This document shows, piece after piece, positions 21,520 to 27,187 of a stretch of DNA of 27,187 nt. The DNA is from a virus. The first letter of the stretch is position 1; each line of letters opens with the position of its first letter. Made by a program: the position numbers and the translations under genes. Under the pieces are notes generated by a model. That model did not search any database. It was not told the DNA's origin and saw only the letters and a list, made by a program, of their open reading frames with translations. Location: the IMG/VR virus record IMGVR_UViG_3300036826_000384, positions 1 through 27,187 of that record; one strand, written 5' to 3'.

Positions 21520-21599
21520 GTGGCATGGCGTCCCTAGGCGGGGTCGGGCGAGGCCTGTCGGGCTCTGTCGGGCTCCGGCATCGTCAGGCGAGCCGAGGT
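21520..21599. repeat. Second pentamer array, upstream of the RecT-like gene
   Basis: The 97-nt gap between 21507 and 21605 contains 16 consecutive 5-mers in one register, from GTGGC at 21520 to GAGGT at 21599. Position 5 is C or T in all 16 and position 3 is G in 14. There is no box reset. It ends 5 nt before the GTG start of the next gene, where a normal ribosome site would be. Confidence 0.72.
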
Positions 21600-21604
21600 C
21601 TCCG

Positions 21605-22393
21605 GTGAGTGCCGAGCACGTCCCGGCGGTCGCCGCGGTTGACGAACCATCAATCGCGAAGATCGCCGCGGATGTGCCGGCGCACTGGATTGCCGCAATG
21701 CGTCTGGCTGCCCGTATTCATTCCACGCCGTTCGTGCCGAAGGGGTTGCGAGGCGATCCGCATGCGGTCCTTGCCTGCATCCTCACCGGCGAAGAATTGG
21801 GCTTGAAACCGATGCAATCCCTCCGCATGGTGAATGTCATCGACGGGCGCCCGGCGGCGTCCGCTGAGTTGATGCGGGCGTTGGTGAACCGGGCCGGGCA
21901 CCGCCTGTCGGTCGTCGAAGCCCGCCAGGATCGGGTGACGTTGCACGGGCAGCGCCGTGACACCGGCGCATCGGCGACGGTGACGTGGACGTTGGCCGAC
22001 GCGCAGCGGGCCAAGCTCACCGGCAACCCCAGCTGGGGCAAGTACCCGCGGTCGATGCTGCTGGCCCGCGCCACCTCGGAGCTGTGTCGGCAGATCTTCT
22101 CCGACGTGATCGGCGGCCTCTACACGCCGGAAGAGTCGGCGGCGATCGAGGGCCACGTGTGGGAACCCGACGACGGCGAGCTGGTCGACCCGGTGACCCG
22201 ACGCCAGATCGACCCGGCGACCGGCGAGATCACCGACGACACCCCGGCTCATGTGATCCAGGCCGAGATGTTCGACGCCGAAGACGCCCTCGACGCCGAA
22301 TGGCTCGCCGAGGCCCGCGGGGACCGTGACCAGGACGACGAAGCCGACGGGCGGGCCGCCCAACTGGACGGGGTCGACGATGCCGAAGCGTGA
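21605..22393 (+). CDS. RecT-like single-strand annealing protein
   Basis: 262 aa. The central part shows the RecT-type phage pattern: FVPKGLRGDPHAVLACILTG with EELGLKPMQSLRMVNVIDGR, then AELMRALVNRAGHRLSVVEA, WTLADAQRAKL, GNPSWGKYPRSMLLARATSE, and FSDVIGGLYTPEE. The C-terminus is an acidic Asp/Glu-rich tail. Such proteins pair complementary single strands in phage recombination and replication. The usual partner exonuclease was not found nearby; the VRR-NUC protein could serve instead. Start GTG 21605 is chosen because it precedes the conserved part by a short N-terminus. The pentamer array occupies its 5' leader. Confidence 0.75.
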   Translation: MSAEHVPAVAAVDEPSIAKIAADVPAHWIAAMRLAARIHSTPFVPKGLRGDPHAVLACILTGEELGLKPMQSLRMVNVIDGRPAASAELMRALVNRAGHRLSVVEARQDRVTLHGQRRDTGASATVTWTLADAQRAKLTGNPSWGKYPRSMLLARATSELCRQIFSDVIGGLYTPEESAAIEGHVWEPDDGELVDPVTRRQIDPATGEITDDTPAHVIQAEMFDAEDALDAEWLAEARGDRDQDDEADGRAAQLDGVDDAEA

Positions 22394-22706
22394 GGTCCGG
22401 TTTGAGCCGCCGACCGTCGACACGTGCGGCTACCACACCCCGCCACCCTGGACCCCGTTCCACGTCGCCGAACACGCCTGGTTCCATCATCAGTCGGCCC
22501 ACATCGCCCGCACCGTCGCCGGTGTACCCGACACCCGCAGCGACCTCGAGCAGATGGTCACCGCCGCCGACGGCTACATCACCGCGCTCGGCGACCAGGC
22601 CCGCATCCTGCGCCGCCGCAACGCAGACCTCACCGACCGCGTCGAGCAGCTCGAGGCCGAAGCCGATGCCGTCAACCGACAGGAGCGCCGATGCAACGAC
22701 ACCTGA
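22380..22706 (+). CDS. 108-aa protein with C-terminal coiled coil
   Basis: Starts 14 nt inside the preceding gene. The N-terminal half is Pro/His-rich (TCGYHTPPPWTPFHVAEHAW); the C-terminal half forms a heptad helix (LGDQARILRRRNADLTDRVE) continuing with QLEAEADAVN. No family recognised. Overlaps the next start by 16 nt. Confidence 0.62.
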   Translation: MPKREVRFEPPTVDTCGYHTPPPWTPFHVAEHAWFHHQSAHIARTVAGVPDTRSDLEQMVTAADGYITALGDQARILRRRNADLTDRVEQLEAEADAVNRQERRCNDT

Positions 22707-23077
22707 CCGCCGCCACGCTCGCCGCCCTCACCCTCACCGGCTGCGCCCAAGCCCTCGACTACGCCGCCACCAATGGTGGTGGGCCGACCCCCGGCAACTG
22801 CGCCAGCTACGCCCCCCTGTTCGAACGGTACGGGCTGCCGGCCGCCACGTTCAAAGCGATCGCCTGGCGCGAATCCGGCTGCAACCCGGCGGTCACCGTA
22901 TTCGACTCCGACGACTCCGGCGGAGGCCTCCTCGGCCTCAACCTCAAAGGCGCCATGGCCGGCTACTGGCGTGACCTGTGCGGCCTCACCCTCACCAACG
23001 TCACCAACGCCGACACCAACGTGCGCTGCGCCGCCGCCGCCTACCACCAGCTCGGACTCCGTCCGTGGAGCACCTGA
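22691..23077 (+). CDS. Lipoprotein with lytic-transglycosylase-like domain
   Basis: 128 aa. The first residues form a lipoprotein signal (HLTAATLAALTLTGC), with Cys18 as lipidation site in an LTGC lipobox. After a short spacer comes FERYGLPAATFKAIAWRESG with CNP, where Glu61 is in the place of the catalytic Glu of SLT-type transglycosylases. DSDDSGGGLLGLN, a central YW and CAAAAYHQLG follow, matching the rest of that fold. It should be exported and act on peptidoglycan outside the membrane. It lies in the early region, far from the lysis genes, so roles in superinfection exclusion or host wall modification are possible. It is shorter than many such enzymes. Confidence 0.72.
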   Translation: MQRHLTAATLAALTLTGCAQALDYAATNGGGPTPGNCASYAPLFERYGLPAATFKAIAWRESGCNPAVTVFDSDDSGGGLLGLNLKGAMAGYWRDLCGLTLTNVTNADTNVRCAAAAYHQLGLRPWST

Positions 23078-23421
23078 TGGAGCGCGCCCCGATCACCCGG
23101 CAACGCTCACCATGGCTCGAAGCCGAACCACTGACCATCAACGACGTCCGCACCCGCACGTTCCGGCGCGAGGTCAACGACGGTGCGCTGTGGGCGCTCG
23201 TCGCCGAAGAACCACAGGGCTGGCACCTCTCCATCAGCTTCCGCGATCGGCGCGACCAGCTCACCCGCTACCCGCGCTGGGACGAGATCGCCCACGCCCG
23301 CGACGAGCTCCTGCCCGCCGATATCGACTTCGTCATGTGGCTGCCCCGCGCCGGCGACTACGTCGCCCTCCACGACACCACGTTCCACCTCCACGAGCAC
23401 CCAGAGCGCAGCGATGGCTGA
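23077..23421 (+). CDS. Conserved phage protein (probably DUF7694-type)
   Basis: 114 aa, ATG overlapping the previous stop as TGATG; GTG 23065 is an alternative start. RTRTFRREVNDGALWALVAE, GWHLSISFRDRRDQ, RYPRWDEIAHARDELLP and YVALHDTTFHLHEHPE make a well-conserved alpha/beta protein seen in many phages. From memory it matches a domain of unknown function I believe is DUF7694. No catalytic role is known to me. Confidence 0.72.
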   Translation: MERAPITRQRSPWLEAEPLTINDVRTRTFRREVNDGALWALVAEEPQGWHLSISFRDRRDQLTRYPRWDEIAHARDELLPADIDFVMWLPRAGDYVALHDTTFHLHEHPERSDG

Positions 23422-23563
23422 CCACTGCAAGTCGTGCGGCGCCCCGATGCCCTGCCGCTGCTGCCGCATCTACCGCGGCGTCCTGAACGCCGACGGATAC
23501 GGCGTCGTCAACCGAGGCCAGTGCGTGGACGCCAAGCGCTTCCGCAAGCGAGACCGGCGATGA
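23414..23563 (+). CDS. 49-aa zinc-ribbon-like protein
   Basis: Overlaps the previous gene by 8 nt and ends in an ATGA overlap. CKSCGAPMPCRCC and a later Cys (RGQCVDAKRF) could bind zinc; the C-terminus is basic. Likely nucleic-acid or protein binding, unproven. Confidence 0.6.
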   Translation: MADHCKSCGAPMPCRCCRIYRGVLNADGYGVVNRGQCVDAKRFRKRDRR

Positions 23564-24087
23564 TCACCAAAGCCGAACGCACCGAGCTGCGCAGCCTCGT
23601 CAAGGGCCAGTTCAAAGTGCTGCGCGCCGAGGTCGACCAACGCCAGGCCGAGATGCTCGCCGACCTGTCGATGCAGATCAACAAGCGCTACGCCGGCTGG
23701 GACAAGCAATGGTCCGACGCCATGTTCCTCTGCCAAGAAGCCGTCCTCGAAACCAACCGCAAGGTCAACGACCTGCTGCGCGACCTGATCGACGAGCCCG
23801 ACGGCGGCCGCAGCGAATGGATGCTCGTCGCCTTCCTGGCACCGCACAAGCCCGACCGCCGCCGCAACGACCTGTGGGCCGCCGGCCACGCCCGCATCGT
23901 CGCCGACGTCAAGGCAGCCAAGCTGCGCCTCGACCGCGAAGAGGCCGACCTGCTGCGCTCGCTCGCCCTCGACGCCCTCGAGAGCGACGCTGCCCACGCC
24001 TTCTTCGCCGCGATCCCGACCGTCGGCGAGCTCGTCTCCCGCGCCCGCCTCGCCGAACTCGAAGCCAGCCTCGGAGACCGGCCATGA
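23560..24087 (+). CDS. Helical conserved phage protein
   Basis: 175 aa, almost all helix, beginning MITKAERTELRSLVKGQFKV and continuing LRAEVDQRQAEMLADLS. The pattern T-x-x-E-R-x-E-L-R-x-L-V-K-x-Q-F-K-x-L-R-x-E-V is common in actinophage early regions, and the function is unknown to me. The middle (SEWMLVAFLAPHKPDRRRND) is less regular. ATGA overlaps on both sides. Confidence 0.68.
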   Translation: MITKAERTELRSLVKGQFKVLRAEVDQRQAEMLADLSMQINKRYAGWDKQWSDAMFLCQEAVLETNRKVNDLLRDLIDEPDGGRSEWMLVAFLAPHKPDRRRNDLWAAGHARIVADVKAAKLRLDREEADLLRSLALDALESDAAHAFFAAIPTVGELVSRARLAELEASLGDRP

Positions 24088-24356
24088 GCACCCGCGTCGT
24101 CAAGGTCGACGGCTGCGACCCGATCCGCCTCACCCACTCGATGGCCCGCGGCCTCCTCGTCGCCCACAGCCACGACGGCCGCGCCCGGCGCTCCAACGTC
24201 ACCAGCGACCACCGCGGCCTCGTCTACTGGCAAGCCGCCGACCAGCTCGCCGCCGCCGGCCTCATCGACATCGACGCCGGCCGCAACCACCACAGTCGAC
24301 TTCGGACCACCCCGCTGGGCACCCGCGTCGTCTACACGCTCGGAGACGCCCGATGA
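24084..24356 (+). CDS. 90-aa protein, possibly winged-helix
   Basis: LTHSMARGLLVAHSHDGR leads to VYWQAADQLAAAGLIDIDAG and RLRTTPLGTRVVYTL. A helix followed by A-G-L-I and a two-strand wing resembles small winged-helix DNA-binding domains. ATGA overlaps both neighbours. Tentative. Confidence 0.58.
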   Translation: MSTRVVKVDGCDPIRLTHSMARGLLVAHSHDGRARRSNVTSDHRGLVYWQAADQLAAAGLIDIDAGRNHHSRLRTTPLGTRVVYTLGDAR

Positions 24357-24580
24357 GCGGCTACTCGGCGCGTCTCACCGCCAAACCCGGGCTGTGGGCG
24401 ATCTGGAAGGACGGCGTCGAGGTCGGATCGATCGCGTTCCTCGACAGCGTGCCCCGCGCCCAGCTGCACGTGGACCAGATGATTGCCGTCTTGAACCACC
24501 CGCCCCGCCCCCAACGCTTCGGCGGACCCGCCGCCGCCATGATCGACGCCCGCCGCCGCGCCACCAAGGACCAGCCATGA
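24353..24580 (+). CDS. 75-aa protein of unknown function
   Basis: Beta-rich start (YSARLTAKPGLWAIWKDGVE), then AFLDSVPRAQLHVDQMIAVL and a basic tail. No motif recognised. Bounded by ATGA overlaps on both sides. Confidence 0.55.
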   Translation: MSGYSARLTAKPGLWAIWKDGVEVGSIAFLDSVPRAQLHVDQMIAVLNHPPRPQRFGGPAAAMIDARRRATKDQP

Positions 24581-24917
24581 CGCTGTCCACCAGCCCGCAA
24601 GCCGCCCAACAAACCGGCATCCCCTACCGCATGCTCCACCACTGGACCAGCCACGGCGCCATCACCCCCACCAAACCCGCCAACGGGCCAGGCAGCCGAG
24701 CCGGCTGGAACACCCGCGACATCGCATCCTCACCGCCATCGGCCACGTCACCGCCGACCTCCACACCCTCGGCATCCAACCCACCAGCCGCCTCATCGCC
24801 CGCCTCTGGCACGACCTCAACCACCACAGCGCCGTCACCATCACCCAAGGCACGGTCACCATCACCGTCGACCTGTGCGACACCGCCCCTGCCCACCTCG
24901 GATCGGAGGCCCGATGA
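24577..24917 (+). pseudogene. MerR-like HTH gene with a frameshift
   Basis: From ATG 24577 the frame encodes TSPQAAQQTGIPYRMLHHWT, then SHGAITPTKPANG and WNTRDIA, a MerR-type HTH (A-A-x-x-T-G-I-x-x-R-x-L-x-x-W). After about 24,725 this frame becomes Ser/Pro/Thr-rich with poor codon bias. The -1 frame then reads ILTAIGHVTADLHTLGIQPT, SRLIARLWHDLNHHSAVTIT and VDLCDTAPAHLGSEAR, stopping at TGA 24915-24917. It has near-perfect G/C third positions and is clearly the real continuation. A single missing base near 24,722-24,728 (mutation or sequencing error) explains the break; no slippery heptamer is seen. Unshifted, the upstream frame would fuse to the next gene. An intact form would be about 113 aa and probably regulates or helps replication. 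Confidence 0.75.
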
Positions 24918-24918
24918 C

Positions 24919-25332
24919 ATGGCCAACCTCTTCGTGCCGCTCGACGTCAACTACGCCGACGACGACAAGATCATCGCCGCCGGCCCGATGGGCGAACTCC
25001 TCTACGTCCGCTCCCTCGCCTTCGTCAAACGAGCCCGCACCAACGGCCGCTTCGCCGACAGCCAACTCCCGATCGTCGCCGCCCGCATCCCCCGCGCCCG
25101 CCACATCGCCCAACACGTCATCGACCTCGGCCTGTGGGAACGCAACGGCTCCGGCCTGTACCTCTCGGCGTGGCTCAAACACAACGCGGCGGTCGCCGAC
25201 GTCGCCGCCGCCAAGGCCGACGCCGGCAGCCGCGGCGCCCACGTCCGCTGGCACCTCGAGCGACGCTCACCGTCACCGGACTGCGAGCACTGCATCGCCG
25301 AAGGACTCATCGAACCGATGGCAAACGGATAG
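24919..25332 (+). CDS. Winged-helix replication initiation-type protein
   Basis: 137 aa. NLFVPLDVNYADDDKIIAAG, LLYVRSLAFVKRARTNGRF, then a second helical unit ending IDLGLWERNGSGLYLSAWLK with HNAAV, and GSRGAHVRWHL followed by DCEHC. This is the layout of the N-terminal domain of phage replisome organiser proteins: winged helix, then G-x-H-x-R-W-H and a C-x-x-C element. It usually binds the origin and recruits the helicase loader. No helicase or loader gene is seen. Start ATG 24919 is preferred to ATG 24914, which is in another frame. The protein is shorter than relatives that carry a repeated polar C-terminal tail; such a tail is present in another frame just after the stop. Confidence 0.65.
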   Translation: MANLFVPLDVNYADDDKIIAAGPMGELLYVRSLAFVKRARTNGRFADSQLPIVAARIPRARHIAQHVIDLGLWERNGSGLYLSAWLKHNAAVADVAAAKADAGSRGAHVRWHLERRSPSPDCEHCIAEGLIEPMANG

Positions 25333-25454
25333 CAGAGCAGATGGCAAGCGATAGCGAAGTAGAGCAGAGCAAAGCAGAGCAGAGCATCCGGCTGTCATCT
25401 CACGTCCACTCTCCTTCGCGCGTGCCTGTCGCCGCCAGCGAAAAGACCAGCTAG
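25333..25454 (+). other. Out-of-frame tail of the replication protein with AGAGC repeats
   Basis: Downstream of the TAG at 25330-25332, the -1 frame reads KRIAEQMASDSEVEQSKAEQ followed by SIRLSSHVHS, ending at TAG 25452-25454. The repeated EQS/AEQS units produce AGAGC-type tandem repeats at about 25,335-25,388. Polar repeats of this kind are usual C-terminal linkers of the preceding protein family. Codon bias is weak. Either the upstream gene has lost its tail through a frameshift, or this is non-coding repeat DNA. Confidence 0.4.
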
Positions 25455-25465
25455 ACGCCACCATC

Positions 25466-25729
25466 ATGAGCAGGCCAAGCGACCATCCACCCACCTGCCA
25501 GGTCTGTCGCGGCACCGGATGGGAACCCGGACCCGACATCGACGAGCACGCGAACGGACGCGCAATCGCGTACGAAACGGTGCAGCCATGCGCGCATCAC
25601 TGGCGCGACGACGAACCACACCGCGCCGAGCTCATCTCGCGGCGCGAATACCTCGATCGGCTCACCGCCCGCGACGACCCGGCCGTCGCCGCCTGGCACG
25701 ACCTCGAGCAACGCTGGCGAGCCGGCTGA
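25466..25729 (+). CDS. 87-aa protein with zinc-knuckle-like N-terminus
   Basis: PPTCQVCRGTGWEP followed by a second possible ligand pair (CAHHW) suggests a small zinc-binding fold. The C-terminus is helical (AELISRREYLDRLTARDDPA). Similar short proteins often follow replication genes in actinophages. Start ATG 25466; the stop overlaps the next start as TGATG. Confidence 0.65.
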   Translation: MSRPSDHPPTCQVCRGTGWEPGPDIDEHANGRAIAYETVQPCAHHWRDDEPHRAELISRREYLDRLTARDDPAVAAWHDLEQRWRAG

Positions 25730-26589
25730 TGTTCACGGCTCTCACGCGCCACGGCGAGGTCATCGGCACGGCCACCATGGACTACGACGCCGACCTCCGC
25801 TGCCCCGACTGCCTAGAGCCGGTCATCGCCAAGCGGGGCGAGGTGGTCGAACATCACTTCGCCCATGCGCACGGCTACGACTGGTGCATCTGGCATGACA
25901 CCGACATGTGGCACGAGCCCATGACACGGTGGCACCGCGGTTGGCAGCGATGGTTCGCACACGCTGGCTGCGCCACGGAGGTCACATTCGAGGATCGCTA
26001 CGGCCACAGCCGGCGCGCCGACATTGTGTGCCCCGATGGTCTCATCGTCGAAGTCCAGCACTCGAAGATCGACGTCGCCCAGATCCGAGCACGGGAAGCG
26101 TTCTGGCGGCCGATGCTCTGGCTCTGGGATGCCACATGGGTGATGAGCACAGTTCAAGACCGCGACGGGATCGATGTAGCGCGACTCGGATGGCGCGATG
26201 GCCGCGAGCCGGGTTGGCACGCCGGCCCAAGCGTTCGTGACGATGCACATGAGAATCGTGAGTTCCGGTGGCGGAGGCCCTGGCATAGCTGCGCACGCGC
26301 GGTGGAGCCCACATTCTGGGACTGCGGGCCGCTCGGCATCTGGTGGGTCGCCCTTGATGTCGAGCGCCGAGACTGGGGCGACCGCTCCTGGTGGACGGTG
26401 ACCGGCTTCATCATGAAGCGGATGGATCCTGAGGAGTTCGTCATGGCTGCGCTTGACGGGCGATGGTCGGGGGTGGCGGGAGATGAGCCGCGACGTGTCT
26501 CCGGAATGCTTCGCTCGGTCGGCATCGGTTCAACTGAGGTCGTTCGCCAGCGCGCGCCCGCCACGCCCAGCCTGCTCGAGGAGTTCTGA
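25729..26589 (+). CDS. CoiA-like competence-type nuclease family protein
   Basis: 286 aa. The N-terminus carries CPDC (25-28), VAKRG-like sequence and HHFAH (42-46), the usual zinc and His elements of CoiA-like proteins. MWHEPMTRWHRGWQRWF then shows the conserved E and H (Glu63, His69). The nuclease core has Glu84, Asp98 in RRADIV, and Glu108-Val-Gln110 in IVEVQHSKIDVAQIRARE. In bacteria CoiA acts in recombination after DNA uptake; in phages related proteins are probably recombination or defence nucleases. The C-terminal half (FWDCGPLGIWWVALDVE) is Trp-rich and not recognised. Codon bias in this gene is lower than in its neighbours, suggesting later acquisition. Confidence 0.75.
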   Translation: MFTALTRHGEVIGTATMDYDADLRCPDCLEPVIAKRGEVVEHHFAHAHGYDWCIWHDTDMWHEPMTRWHRGWQRWFAHAGCATEVTFEDRYGHSRRADIVCPDGLIVEVQHSKIDVAQIRAREAFWRPMLWLWDATWVMSTVQDRDGIDVARLGWRDGREPGWHAGPSVRDDAHENREFRWRRPWHSCARAVEPTFWDCGPLGIWWVALDVERRDWGDRSWWTVTGFIMKRMDPEEFVMAALDGRWSGVAGDEPRRVSGMLRSVGIGSTEVVRQRAPATPSLLEEF

Positions 26590-26641
26590 CGATGGTCGTG
26601 TCCCTCGACTGTTACACCCACCTGCTACACTCCTTGGTAGC

Positions 26642-26727
26642 GGAGGGTTGCCGGAGCGGCCGAACGGGGGCGCCTGAAAAGCGTCTAGCTCTCACCAAGC
26701 TCGTGGGTTCGAATCCCACACCCTCCG
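26642..26727 (+). tRNA. Type II (serine-like) tRNA with GAA at the anticodon position
   Basis: Acceptor GGAGGGT pairs with ACCCTCC, with G as discriminator. The D arm CCG/CGG encloses GAGCGGCCGAA. The anticodon stem GGCGC (26669-26673) pairs with GCGTC (26681-26685, one G-U). The T arm is GTGGG-TTCGAAT-CCCAC. The long variable arm (AGCT...AGCT) marks type II tRNAs, and G73 plus the body fit tRNA-Ser. The 7-nt loop is CTGAAAA, so by U33 the anticodon is G26676-A-A, a phenylalanine anticodon; a UGA serine anticodon would need U33 replaced by C and a broken stem. CC but no A follows. Possible outcomes are a decayed serine tRNA, or a functional one that would read UUC/UUU. Confidence 0.8.
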
Positions 26728-26740
26728 CCCACCGACACGA

Positions 26741-26770
26741 CGAAGGGGCCGGGGTGAGCCGACCCCTTCG
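26741..26770 (+). terminator. Hairpin after the tRNA gene
   Basis: CGAAGGGG (26741-26748) pairs with CCCCTTCG (26763-26770), and after one mismatch CGG pairs with CCG around GGTGAG. No U tract follows. Its place 13 nt after the tRNA fits a terminator. Confidence 0.65.
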
Positions 26771-26778
26771 ACAACTGA

Positions 26779-26809
26779 GCGCCTGGACGGCGCCTAGCTC
26801 TCACCAAGC
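26779..26809 (+). repeat. Partial duplicate of the tRNA anticodon and variable arms
   Basis: The 31 nt match 26670-26700 of the tRNA at 27 positions, including 16 identical bases (CTAGCTCTCACCAAGC, 26685-26700 and 26794-26809). Differences are concentrated in the anticodon loop, here GGACG instead of AAAAG. The copies are 109 nt apart. No acceptor or T arm accompanies the copy. Confidence 0.75.
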
Positions 26810-26857
26810 ACATACCAGTGTGCCACAGGTGGGTGCGACAACCAACGGCAGGAGCGC

Positions 26858-27076
26858 ATGGACGAGATCACCAAGCTGAAGCGTCTTGCTCCCGTCGAGC
26901 GCTACAAGCAGGCGGGGGAAGCGATCGAACGTCATCGTCATGCGATGTCGGCCTGCGCCAAAGTGCGCGCCGAGGCTGTGCGAGAGCTGCAGCGGACCGG
27001 GGCGAACATGGCCGACCTCGCCAAGCTGCTCGGCGTCAACCGAACCAGCCTGTATCGCACGATGCACGAGCGCTGA
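26858..27076 (+). CDS. 72-aa HTH protein
   Basis: ATG 26858 has CAGGAG upstream. The N-terminus is helical and basic (LKRLAPVERYKQAGEAIERH). The C-terminus, GANMADLAKLLGVNRTSLYR, is a helix-turn-helix of the resolvase/Hin or sigma region 4 type. Similar small proteins occur in actinobacterial mobile elements and regulate transcription or replication. It is set apart from the early operon by the tRNA and terminator. Confidence 0.72.
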   Translation: MDEITKLKRLAPVERYKQAGEAIERHRHAMSACAKVRAEAVRELQRTGANMADLAKLLGVNRTSLYRTMHER

Positions 27077-27100
27077 AACTTGCGGAGTGGGAACACCGTC

Positions 27101-27187
27101 ATGCCTGACCCAGCTATCGAACCGCTGACCGATTCCCGACGCGTCGTGCTCGCCGTCGAGTTCCACGTTCGCGCAGGCGCGCCGTAC
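27101..27187 (+). CDS. Start of a gene cut by the window edge
   Basis: ATG 27101 begins MPDPAIEPLTDSRRVVLAVE and the frame is open to the last base. A CGGAG element lies 14-18 nt upstream. Too short to identify. The position at the end of the genome map allows a packaging gene, but nothing shows it. Confidence 0.4.
   Translation, partial: MPDPAIEPLTDSRRVVLAVEFHVRAGAPY

Noticed and set aside
26605-26631. tRNA promoter with TCGACT and TACACT
   Set aside because: The -10-like box is reasonable but the spacer is only 15 nt and the -35 is weak, so it is not listed as a feature.
26670-26809. attL/attR pair from the 16-nt direct repeat
   Set aside because: The copies are only 109 nt apart, cover the variable arm rather than the tRNA 3' end, and are about 10 kb from the integrase gene.
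1-27187. Circular or terminally redundant genome
   Set aside because: The first and last bases share no visible direct repeat, and joining the edge frames gives no recognisable protein. Completeness cannot be shown.

Overview
The window is most of the genome of a temperate, long-tailed (siphovirus-type) phage or prophage of a high-GC Gram-positive host, probably an actinobacterium. The evidence is strong G/C bias at third codon positions, many GTG starts, dense ATGA/GTGA stop-start overlaps, an HK97-type head and tail module, a long tape measure gene, an amidase endolysin, a tyrosine integrase and divergent repressors. The low-CCA tRNA and candidate leaderless promoters also fit an actinobacterium. 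The host genus cannot be named from the sequence.

Layout. 0.1-5.2 kb: packaging and head genes (terminase with an HNH-like N-terminus, portal, protease, major capsid). 5.2-7.4 kb: connectors, tail terminator, major tail protein (TTG start) and a gp10-like protein. 7.4-13.3 kb: tape measure, a large minor tail protein carrying a LamG-like domain, a C1q-like tail protein and small proteins. 13.25-14.8 kb: lysis (amidase, then three small membrane proteins). A hairpin at 14.84 kb separates this rightward block from a leftward lysogeny block (repressor, integrase, small HTH protein). A compact divergent switch lies at 16.45-16.51 kb. From 16.5 kb a rightward early operon holds an HTH protein, unknowns and a VRR-NUC nuclease.

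At 19.7-20.4 kb there is no convincing gene. Instead there is a pentanucleotide array of consensus NNGGY, punctuated by a GTGGCAGGY box. Every box-to-box distance is a whole number of pentamers plus four (64 nt in four cases). A second array of 16 pentamers in perfect register lies at 21.52-21.60 kb, directly before a RecT-like annealing protein gene. This is the most unusual structure in the window.

From 20.46 kb to the right end come two conserved phage proteins, the RecT-like protein, a lipoprotein with a lytic-transglycosylase-like domain, a set of small phage proteins, a frameshifted MerR-like gene, a winged-helix replication-type protein, a CoiA-like nuclease, a type II (serine-like) tRNA whose anticodon loop reads GAA, a partial duplicate of that tRNA, and a small HTH protein. 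Two genes (17.4 and 24.6 kb) appear frameshifted, so this may be a decaying prophage or the assembly may contain indels. No small terminase, tail assembly chaperone or DnaB/DnaC-type helicase gene was found.
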